This document shows positions 40,752 through 48,022 of a DNA stretch of 48,022 nucleotides, piece by piece; position 1 is the stretch's first letter; each line of letters opens with the position of its first letter. The notes beneath the pieces are model-generated. The model did not search any database and was not told the DNA's origin. It saw only the letters and a program-made list of their open reading frames with translations. The stretch is from Syntrophomonadaceae bacterium. GTDB lineage: Bacteria; Bacillota; Syntrophomonadia; Syntrophomonadales; Syntrophomonadaceae. Where the stretch lies: NCBI GenBank assembly GCA_012511795.1, contig JAAZFJ010000027.1:1-48022 (forward strand). The letters run 5' to 3'. Position numbers and translations under genes: made by a program.

Positions 40752-41822
40752 CTATACAGCATCTTTCAGATTATATCTGTAAACCAGTAAATCACTGATG
40801 ACACAGAAGGTATGATTTCTGCCGCGGTTATTATCATAGAGAACCGGCTGTCCTATCTCATCGGCCACTTTGATCAGATCATCAAAGGATTGCATCACGA
40901 TAGTTTTTTCATGATCCACGGCCGGGATGGCACCTCTTCCGGCGGCAATAAAATCACCATACTTTTTCATGATTTTCTTCAGTTCATTTTCCAGCGGATC
41001 TCTGACCCTTTCTGTTGTTTTAATTGACATCAACAGCAGCAAAAACAGGAAAACTGCAGCTGCAATGGTATAATTTCTAAATAAGGTTCTTGCTTCAGGA
41101 ACGGGAACCAGCTGAGCTTTGGTAACGGTCCCTTCTTTTTGATCCATAAGCTGCCCCTGTACCATAAAGGTATTGCCTTCCACCGGGATGATCATGACCG
41201 GGGCCAATTCTTCCTTTACTTCTCCATCCGCTGTTTTGATAAGGGAGCTTACATGATAGGTGATACTCAGCTGAACAAGATTTGATGTTATACGCAGTTC
41301 CTGATTGACGGCATTGATGAAATCCACATAACTGCGAAAATTCACCGGAGCCTGATTGTTTATGGTCAGGACCTGATCTTTGGTTTGAAAAGGGGTAGCA
41401 GGGATGAGCAGTTCTTCTTTTTCAAAGAGCTTCACCAATTCCGTTTCATCTTTGCTGCCTGCCTTTTCCCGGGTAAGATAACCGGTCAAAGCAGCGGTCA
41501 CTTTATACTCCCCGTTTACTTCCGCCTGACTGTCACCTTTAAACCGGTAAGTATAACTGGTATTGATGTAGTTGGTCAATGGCGTCATGTAAGCAAGGCC
41601 AGGGTCAGCACCCTCATTGGTGAAGAAATTGTTTGCAAGGTAATAGACCCGGTAGTTGATCTCAGCTTCCTGCAGGCAGTTGTAAACAGCTGCCTCCTCT
41701 GTTTTTTCAGTTGGCTGCAAATACCACCAGATGGCCATTCCACCTGAGCCCAACAGCAGCAAAACCAAGACTGTCAGGATACTTTTACGTAAAGTTGGGT
41801 TTATCCTTATCTTTCTGCTCAT
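40752..41822 (-). CDS. DUF5305-like membrane protein associated with the signal peptidase locus
   Basis: N-terminal TM, large extracytoplasmic domain, second TM (LFRNYTIAAAVFLFLLLLMSI), short cytoplasmic tail; ATGA overlap with the upstream small gene. Confidence 0.65.
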   Translation of the reverse strand: MSRKIRINPTLRKSILTVLVLLLLGSGGMAIWWYLQPTEKTEEAAVYNCLQEAEINYRVYYLANNFFTNEGADPGLAYMTPLTNYINTSYTYRFKGDSQAEVNGEYKVTAALTGYLTREKAGSKDETELVKLFEKEELLIPATPFQTKDQVLTINNQAPVNFRSYVDFINAVNQELRITSNLVQLSITYHVSSLIKTADGEVKEELAPVMIIPVEGNTFMVQGQLMDQKEGTVTKAQLVPVPEARTLFRNYTIAAAVFLFLLLLMSIKTTERVRDPLENELKKIMKKYGDFIAAGRGAIPAVDHEKTIVMQSFDDLIKVADEIGQPVLYDNNRGRNHTFCVISDLLVYRYNLKDAV

Positions 41823-41995
41823 ATATCTGCTCCTTTTTTCATAATTGCTTCCACGGCTTCTTGTGCCATAACAAGATACTGCCGGACCGGTATGGTCTGA
41901 AAGTAAACAGAACCTTTCAGGGCTTGCAGTTCTTCATACAGATCATCCAATACTGCCTTGACCTCCAGGATGGTCATGAATTCACCCGGTGTCAC
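41819..41995 (-). CDS. Small (58 aa) uncharacterised protein in the signal peptidase operon
   Basis: GTG start at 41995 with AAAGGAGGGAGG SD; 4-nt overlap with the next gene. Confidence 0.65.
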   Translation of the reverse strand: MTPGEFMTILEVKAVLDDLYEELQALKGSVYFQTIPVRQYLVMAQEAVEAIMKKGADI

Positions 41996-42009
41996 GATCC
42001 TCCCTCCTT

Positions 42010-43197
42010 TTAGGTAGTAAAAACGGAACTGTAAGCGCCGCGCATTAAAAGGCTGACACATCCTATTTTAGGTATGACCATTACCACCTCGCCCTGTACG
42101 TTTTTTTCCGGCAATAGATCGCTATCCGGGTCACTATTGGCATCTCCCTTGGTGGTAAAAAATCTTTCCCCTTCTTTTTCCTCCACAGCAACGATCCGAT
42201 GGGTCACTTTCATACTGCCCAGAGGAAACATGACGATATCACCGATTTCCGCTGCCGTGCCGGATACCTTGTGAACGATCACCACGTCACCAATTTTGAT
42301 GGAGGGCATCATGCTGCCGCTTAAAACCACCCGTGGGCTATAGCTGAATACACCCAGACAGAACCACATGATCAAAACCGAGGCCAGACAGGTCCCGATC
42401 CAGGAAAGGTATTCCTCTCTCTGGCGTGTGATTTTGATTTCTTTGGCTGCTTCTTTGTAGATCTGCTGTACCACCACCAAGGCCAGCAGAGGTGCAATAG
42501 TATCGAAAAGAGCGGCCATGATCCAATCTCCTCCAGGCAGGATGGGAGACAAATTTTCAAAAGCCAGGATCCCTCCCCGGTAAATCATGGCCGGTACCGG
42601 TCCTCCCAAATAGGCCAGATAGGTTGTAAGAATGTTTTGTGCCAGGCCCGGAAAAAAGCTGATACCAATAAATTCTGTGGCAGCCTTGATATCAGACAGG
42701 CTGGCTAATTTGTGCCAGGGCATAAGCAGCAAAGTAAAAAACAGGGCAGTGCAGGTTATGCCAAACCAGGGACGCCTGTAAAAAAAGCGGTTTAACAGCC
42801 ATGAGCGGCAAAGTTCGATGGCTGCCAGGGCAGAGCCCAGTGTTAAAAGATTGATGGTGATCCCCAGCAGGCTGTGGTCATAGGGGCTTTTGCCGAAGCC
42901 GCCCAGAAATCCCTGCAAAATCGAACCCAGGATGGCGATCAGGACGCAGATCAGAGCTCCCCAGCGAAGCAGCCGGCGCAGGCGCAGTTTGCCGCTGTAT
43001 TTTACCTGAGGGATCCGCAGCAGGAGGATGATCAATAAGGACCACATTACAACAGGCAGCAGATAATTGCCGGCTATGCCAGCAATTTTTGGCCCCAAAA
43101 CCAGGTTGTCCAGTAAAAATGCGGCTACTAAACTGCCAAAGACCATCAGCGGATAGTATATAGCTTTTCTTTGATGCAAATATTTTACTCCCATCAT
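42010..43197 (-). CDS. Signal peptidase I (SipW/ER-type, Ser-His dyad) fused to N-terminal polytopic membrane domain
   Basis: VVLSGSMMPSIKIGDVVIVHKV, GDIVMFPLG...KVTHRIVAVEE, FFTTKGDANSDPD; about 270 aa of hydrophobic segments precede the catalytic domain. Confidence 0.9.
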   Translation of the reverse strand: MMGVKYLHQRKAIYYPLMVFGSLVAAFLLDNLVLGPKIAGIAGNYLLPVVMWSLLIILLLRIPQVKYSGKLRLRRLLRWGALICVLIAILGSILQGFLGGFGKSPYDHSLLGITINLLTLGSALAAIELCRSWLLNRFFYRRPWFGITCTALFFTLLLMPWHKLASLSDIKAATEFIGISFFPGLAQNILTTYLAYLGGPVPAMIYRGGILAFENLSPILPGGDWIMAALFDTIAPLLALVVVQQIYKEAAKEIKITRQREEYLSWIGTCLASVLIMWFCLGVFSYSPRVVLSGSMMPSIKIGDVVIVHKVSGTAAEIGDIVMFPLGSMKVTHRIVAVEEKEGERFFTTKGDANSDPDSDLLPEKNVQGEVVMVIPKIGCVSLLMRGAYSSVFTT

Positions 43198-43267
43198 AGT
43201 CCACCTCTGGGCAATTATTCGAAATCGAAAAGAAAACCAGTTACGAGTAGAAAAACAGGCAGTTTTA

Positions 43268-43311
43268 CAGGGAAAAACGGGGAAGAGAGGTTGATCTCTC
43301 CTCCCCGTTAA
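43268..43311 (-). terminator. Intrinsic terminator between TasA-like gene and signal peptidase gene
   Basis: On the - strand: AACGGGGAGGAGAG-atcaa-CCTCTCTTCCCCGTTTTTCC. Confidence 0.8.
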
Positions 43312-43317
43312 TAGCTA

Positions 43318-44163
43318 TTAATCTAGCAAATTATTGATACTATTAAACTTGGGTTCTTGAGGATTATCCTGTTTGTCGATTACACGGTCGACTCTATTTT
43401 GTGTATTCCCTTTGATGTCATTCGGTAATTCGAAATTATATTCATTCCACTGAATTGCTTTGAGTTCTATGGAGAAATCATAAGTTGTCTTCTGTTCTGC
43501 TGCCTGTCTGACCCGGGTATATATCGCTACCGGGATCTCTTCACCGGGATCGATCTGGTAACCTTCTAATTTAACTGCACTGTAGGGGTTATCACAACCG
43601 GGATCATTGGTCCATACCATATAATCTGCCCCATTGTCTTTTTGTAAAGTAGGAACAGCATCAAACCAGATCTCCACCAGCAGGTCATCTTTAATAGAAA
43701 GTGCATTGATGGTATCAATATCGAATTTGGCTGGTACGGTACCCACATTTTTAATGGTGGTGAAGATGCGTTCCTGGTATCCGGGGTAACCATTTTTCAG
43801 GGTAATAGTCATTAGGTCATTAACATTACTGAAGGCTCCTTCATCATCTTGCTGTTTTTTAATCTTATATTCGATTTGTCCTATATTCTTGTTGGCATTA
43901 TCATTGCCCTGATCCAATTCATCCAGTCCTTCGCCATCTGCAGTTGTTCCATATACACCGTAGGGATCAGAAATATTAATGTAACCCTCGTAATTGGGGC
44001 CGGGATCAGGATTGAATGATTTGTCAGGAAGAAAAGTAACATCCAGGTTTCCGGTTTTAACGGTTTCATCAATCACCAGGGAATCTGACCACATTGCATA
44101 TGCTCCGCCCAGAGCTGCAAAAGCGAACACCATTAATAATGCCAAAATTCTGATCTTTTTCAT
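43318..44163 (-). CDS. SipW-dependent-type secreted protein (TasA/camelysin-like)
   Basis: MKKIRILALLMVFAFAALGGAYAMWSDSLVIDETVKTGNLDVTF; ATG at 44163 with AGGAGG SD (ORF track start at 44277 is too early). Confidence 0.8.
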   Translation of the reverse strand: MKKIRILALLMVFAFAALGGAYAMWSDSLVIDETVKTGNLDVTFLPDKSFNPDPGPNYEGYINISDPYGVYGTTADGEGLDELDQGNDNANKNIGQIEYKIKKQQDDEGAFSNVNDLMTITLKNGYPGYQERIFTTIKNVGTVPAKFDIDTINALSIKDDLLVEIWFDAVPTLQKDNGADYMVWTNDPGCDNPYSAVKLEGYQIDPGEEIPVAIYTRVRQAAEQKTTYDFSIELKAIQWNEYNFELPNDIKGNTQNRVDRVIDKQDNPQEPKFNSINNLLD

Positions 44164-44234
44164 TTTTATCCTCCTCATTTTTAAAGAACTTCTTTTTACC
44201 GGCGGCAGGATTCTTATGTACCCCTGATACAAGA

Positions 44235-44888
44235 TCAGCCATTTAGGGTTGCTCTTATATACAAGGTATCCTTCCACCAGGGCAGGCTGTCAATAAAACT
44301 GCCGTTCCACTGGATCACATGAATGGGGATAGTTAAGTAACAGGGATCAGGAAAAATATTTACATTGCCGGACAGCACTATACTGCCGTATACTACCTCC
44401 TCCGGTTCTATTTCCCATTTATCCATGGTGAAACTTTTCAGGTTTACAGCTTCTGAGCCGCCAGTTACTTGTCTTATTTCCAGCTCCTCATCGATTTTCA
44501 CCGGAATCGTGCCGCTGTTTTTAATACTGAATGAAATACCGATTTCATCCATTCGGTCCATCTGCATGACCGCAAAGCCAATCGCTTTATCCCTCTCATA
44601 GAGCATGGGTTCCCCTGTGTTGCATAAGTCATAGGATATACAATCATTTGGTACCCCCCAGGCCAATTGATCAAAATCTTCCCGGTAAAATTTCTCATCA
44701 AGGTAACCTTGCGTGTCCAGATATACTACTTCAACCTTTCCTGTGTGAACAACTTCATCAATATGCAGACTTTTCCCCCACATCGCCATTGCCGTTCCCA
44801 TAAGACCCAGTCCTGTTACAGAAGCAATACATAATATAAACAAAACCCATCCATATTTATGATTTTTACGGCGCTTTACTTTACTGAT
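44235..44888 (-). CDS. Second SipW-dependent-type secreted protein (TasA/camelysin-like); start probably non-canonical (ATC at 44888)
   Basis: ISKVKRRKNHKYGWVLFILCIASVTGLGLMGTAMAMWGKSLHIDEVVHTGKVEVVY; AAAGGAGG SD just upstream of ATC; first canonical codon (TTG 44843) lies inside the signal peptide. Confidence 0.75.
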   Translation of the reverse strand: MSKVKRRKNHKYGWVLFILCIASVTGLGLMGTAMAMWGKSLHIDEVVHTGKVEVVYLDTQGYLDEKFYREDFDQLAWGVPNDCISYDLCNTGEPMLYERDKAIGFAVMQMDRMDEIGISFSIKNSGTIPVKIDEELEIRQVTGGSEAVNLKSFTMDKWEIEPEEVVYGSIVLSGNVNIFPDPCYLTIPIHVIQWNGSFIDSLPWWKDTLYIRATLNG

Positions 44889-45052
44889 CTGTCTTCAAAC
44901 CTCCTTTCCTTTAATAAGTGGGGCTTAGTGGGAATCTCTGTGAGTTTTTCTTCCAGTAAAATTACTGCGTTGATGCTGTAATTTGAGTTTACTAATACCC
45001 CAACTTAAGTCCTACACTCCAAGGTCTAAAATACCCGGGACGAGAGGAGAAT

Positions 45053-45721
45053 TTACTCGGTATACTTTGGTACCATATGAGGCAGACTTCCCCGATCAGG
45101 TTCAGTCATTCCCATACCCCGCGAAAATGCATAAAGAGCTGCCTGGGTGCGATCTGAAAGGTTCAGCTTATATAAGATCTGGCTCACATGTTTTTTCACG
45201 GTGTATTCGGTAACATATAGTTTATCGGCGATATCCCGGTTGGATCTGCCGCCGGCTACTTCGGACAGCACCTCCAGTTCCCGGGCAGTCAGTTCTTCTA
45301 TGGGATCCCTGTTGTTTTTCATCAGGGTCTGCATAATGGACGGATCGATATAAGTTCTGCCTTTGGCTACCAGTTTTATGGCATTGATGATCTCTTCAGG
45401 CAGGGCTTCTTTTAAAATGTATCCTTCCACTTTTTCATTCATGGCTCTTTTGATATCTGCATAATTGCCCGAGGAACTCAAAATAATAAAACGGCATCGG
45501 GGAACAGCGTTCCTCCCTTCCTTGACTATATCAAGGCCGTATTCTCCGGGAAAGTGGAGATCCACCAAAGCCATATCAGGCTTAAGCTCAGTCAATAACC
45601 TCAGTCCTTCCCGGCAGCAGGAGGCAGAAGCCACGATTTCAAATCCATCATGACACTGAATGATTGAACTGATCCCTTGCATGACCAGGGGATGATCATC
45701 AATGAGCAGTATTTCCAACAT
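45053..45721 (-). CDS. NarL/FixJ-family response regulator
   Basis: LLIDDHPLVMQGI, ALVDLHFPGEYG, LuxR-type HTH LTARELEVLSEVAGGRSNRDIADKLYVTEYTVKKHVSQILYKL. Confidence 0.95.
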   Translation of the reverse strand: MLEILLIDDHPLVMQGISSIIQCHDGFEIVASASCCREGLRLLTELKPDMALVDLHFPGEYGLDIVKEGRNAVPRCRFIILSSSGNYADIKRAMNEKVEGYILKEALPEEIINAIKLVAKGRTYIDPSIMQTLMKNNRDPIEELTARELEVLSEVAGGRSNRDIADKLYVTEYTVKKHVSQILYKLNLSDRTQAALYAFSRGMGMTEPDRGSLPHMVPKYTE

Positions 45722-47558
45722 ATCTGACCTCCTTTTCCATGTCAGGGAGCAGGTGGGGAATCATACACCTGATGGTGGTTCCCTTCCCTTTAACACTGTC
45801 TATTTCCAGTTTTCCGCCATACCTTTCAGCGGTTTGGATCATATTGCCCAGTCCCAGTCCGTTCTTTTTCAATTCCTTTATTTTCTTCCAATGGAGACCA
45901 CATCCATCATCCTGTATTTCGATAAGGATCTGTTTCATATCCATCTTCAGGGAAACGGTCAGGGATTCGCATTTGCCGTGCCGGATTGCATTGCTGCAAG
46001 CTTCTCTGATCAGACGGTACAATGCCTTACGCAAAGAGGGACTAAGGACGCTTTCGTTTCCTTCAGCCTGCAGATCCACCCTGATCCCATGCATTCTGCC
46101 TAAATCGTCCAGATAGGAATTGATCATTTCTACAAAAATGTTTTCTCCCCGTTTATGAGGACTTAAGCCGTAAATTGATGCTTTCAGTTCCCGAGCGGCT
46201 TTGCTGGCCAAATTCTCCAGCAGTTTCAACTGCTGCTGTACTTTGGGATCTTTTACACTGGTATTCTGCTGACCTATAAGATGCAGGGAACATGCCATAC
46301 TGAAAAGATACTGGGCCACCCCATCATGTATGTCATTGGCGATCCGATTTTGTTCTTCACTAACCAGCAGACGCCCGAACAGCTTGTCTGCTTGCAGTCT
46401 TTCCAATGTAATCGCACCTAAGCCGGCCAGGAAGGAAAGGGATTTCATATTGTTTTCGAAACTGTTATCCGGATCGCGGGGTGCCAGGCAGGATAAAATA
46501 CCAAAGCTTTCACCATGGTAATAAAGAGGCTGGCAAATCAGGCTGCAATTATGATCCCAACTGCATGGCAAAACGGCATTCTGTTCATGGGTCAGTTGAT
46601 TACAGAGCTGATCCAGCTGCTGTTCCCAGGGACGGTAATAAAGCTCGCTGAATTCCCCGGCAATCTTCAGGTGTCTGCTGTTTAAACCTGAATCTAGCCA
46701 GACCGAGCCTGCTTCTTTTATAAAACAGGCTGCCGGTCTCCGGCACAGCCGGGCAGCATATTCTGCCAGTATATCAGCGATCTGCAGATGATCTTCTCCA
46801 TAAGAACAGGCTTCCAAAGCCTGGTACAGTGATGTAGTATGAGCCAGGGCATTTTTACTTTCTACATGAGCTGCTTCCAGTTTTGAATGAGCCCTGGCCA
46901 GTTCCTTGAACAAAACCGCAAACATCTGGCATAAGGCAGTGGTGATACAAAAAATCATGATCAAACTCATATGATTCACCAAGACTGACATTTCAAAAAG
47001 AGCAAATCCCATTAGTGTCGAGTGTAAGAGCAGGGTCGCTGTGAGAAACAAACCCATGGTCAGCCAGGAATTGTTGGTTCGAAGATAAAAAGCTGATACC
47101 ATGATGGGACTTAATGCATACCAGACAAAGGGACTGCTGAGGCCGCCGGTAGGCAGGGTGACCAGGACAGTGCCGGTGATCTCTATACCCAGCAGGAAAA
47201 GCAGCAGTGATTTTTTACTTTTGCAGGACCGGATGGTTTTATACGGATCATATATGTGGAATAAAAGGTCCACGATCTCTTTGTTGTTGTAAAGGCTCTG
47301 AGCCAGGATCACAGCAGCCAGCATGGCCAATACAACAGAAATTTTAATATGCAAAGCTGATTGGGGCGGCCCGGCCAAATAAAAAAGTGAAGTCAGGAAC
47401 ACCAGTAAAAACCGGGCAGTCAATAAAGCTTTGCGAATATAAACAGTGGGATTGATGTGATTCAGGTCATTAGTTTTGCCTGTTAAAGCATGTTTGTTGA
47501 GAAAATTAAAAAGGTTCGGGAATATGTCTTTGATTCTTTTTTCGAAATGGCTTGCCAC
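45699..47558 (-). CDS. NarX/DegS-type sensor histidine kinase (multi-TM, GAF-like, HisKA_3, HATPase)
   Basis: NRIANDIHDGVAQYLFSMACSLHLI, LIREACSNAIRHGK, IQDDGCGLHWKKIKELKKNGLGLGNMIQTAERYGG; overlaps the response regulator gene by 23 nt. Confidence 0.93.
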   Translation of the reverse strand: MASHFEKRIKDIFPNLFNFLNKHALTGKTNDLNHINPTVYIRKALLTARFLLVFLTSLFYLAGPPQSALHIKISVVLAMLAAVILAQSLYNNKEIVDLLFHIYDPYKTIRSCKSKKSLLLFLLGIEITGTVLVTLPTGGLSSPFVWYALSPIMVSAFYLRTNNSWLTMGLFLTATLLLHSTLMGFALFEMSVLVNHMSLIMIFCITTALCQMFAVLFKELARAHSKLEAAHVESKNALAHTTSLYQALEACSYGEDHLQIADILAEYAARLCRRPAACFIKEAGSVWLDSGLNSRHLKIAGEFSELYYRPWEQQLDQLCNQLTHEQNAVLPCSWDHNCSLICQPLYYHGESFGILSCLAPRDPDNSFENNMKSLSFLAGLGAITLERLQADKLFGRLLVSEEQNRIANDIHDGVAQYLFSMACSLHLIGQQNTSVKDPKVQQQLKLLENLASKAARELKASIYGLSPHKRGENIFVEMINSYLDDLGRMHGIRVDLQAEGNESVLSPSLRKALYRLIREACSNAIRHGKCESLTVSLKMDMKQILIEIQDDGCGLHWKKIKELKKNGLGLGNMIQTAERYGGKLEIDSVKGKGTTIRCMIPHLLPDMEKEVRYVGNTAH

Positions 47559-47866
47559 ACCAAACCTCCTCGAACAATTAAATCCATTTGTAAAATATTA
47601 CCATATTAGTTTTTGGTTTACTATAACTTTTAATAAATATTTATCTTATATGAAAGTATCAGAGCATTTTTTACTAACTATATTGAAGGAAAAAGAACGG
47701 CGATGCGAAAACGATTCGCTTCATATAATAAATGATTCAATATTGATTCATTATTAGTTTATTGAACATTAGAAATTAATGTTTAAAGAATATTAATCAA
47801 AAAACTATTGAAAGTTTATATATTTAAAAGGCCTCTATACTAGCGTTTGTAGTTCTCAAAAAATAG

Positions 47867-47888
47867 ATTAACCATAAAAATGGTTAAT
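47867..47888. promoter_or_regulatory. Perfect palindrome ATTAACCAT-AAAA-ATGGTTAAT (candidate activator site)
   Basis: 9-bp arms with a 4-bp spacer, just upstream of a sigma-54-like element. Confidence 0.6.
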
Positions 47889-47900
47889 TTCAACCAAAAG

Positions 47901-47916
47901 TGGCATGTTTTTTGCA
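47901..47916 (+). promoter_or_regulatory. Sigma-54 (-24/-12) promoter element TGGCATGTTTTTTGCA
   Basis: GG (47902-47903) and GC (47914-47915) separated by exactly 10 bp; matches TGGCACG-N4-TTGCW with one mismatch. Confidence 0.8.
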
Positions 47917-47979
47917 TTAATATAAAAGCAAATTCATGTTACAGTATATAAGGGTAAAATTTTAGAAGGAGTGAGATAA

Positions 47980-48022
47980 ATGGCTTTAAAGAAACCACAA
48001 GAGTATTTGGACGATCTAAGAA
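47980..48022 (+). CDS. Start of a 4-hydroxybutyryl-CoA dehydratase / 4-hydroxyphenylacetate hydroxylase-family protein (truncated by window edge)
   Basis: AGAAGGAGTGAG SD then ATG; MALKKPQEYLDDLR resembles the family N-terminus. Only 14 residues visible. Confidence 0.4.
   Translation, partial: MALKKPQEYLDDLR

Noticed and set aside
45739-46116. Plus-strand ORFs opposite the histidine kinase
   Set aside because: Shadow ORFs antisense to conserved HATPase and HisKA_3 motifs.
1-48022. CRISPR arrays, tRNA/rRNA genes, transposases, prophage genes
   Set aside because: None recognised on reading; no regular repeat-spacer pattern, no transposase or integrase ORFs.

Overview
This 48 kb window looks like a low-GC, spore-forming Firmicute (Clostridia-type) chromosome. 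Positions 1 to about 40.7 kb are mostly conserved housekeeping genes on the + strand: uppP (partial), ftsK/spoIIIE, a rodZ-like gene, rimO, an FtsH-like protease, cinA, recA, rny, ymdB, spoVS, a PHP-domain gene, a LysM-NlpC/P60 gene, a Ca2+ P-type ATPase, yicC, remA, gmk, rpoZ, coaBC, metK, priA, def, fmt, a DUF116 gene, rsmB, rlmN, a PP2C phosphatase, prkC, rsgA, rpe, then an FMN riboswitch with ribD-ribE-ribBA-ribH. Positions 40.75-47.56 kb form a minus-strand accessory block: a two-component system, two SipW/TasA-like secreted proteins, a signal peptidase I fused to a polytopic membrane domain, a 58-aa protein and a DUF5305-like protein. The right edge begins a gene whose first 14 residues resemble 4-hydroxybutyryl-CoA dehydratase, preceded by a sigma-54-type -24/-12 element and a perfect 9-4-9 palindrome. 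The observations most worth checking are: the SipW/TasA-like locus; the sigma-54 control region; two genes (ribE and a TasA-like gene) with no canonical start codon at the expected N-terminus; an FtsH-like protease without an ectodomain next to a membrane-anchored partner; a UDG4-like protein that appears to have lost catalytic motifs; and a recA-rny intergenic region with competing hairpins. All family assignments come from reading motifs; no database search was run.
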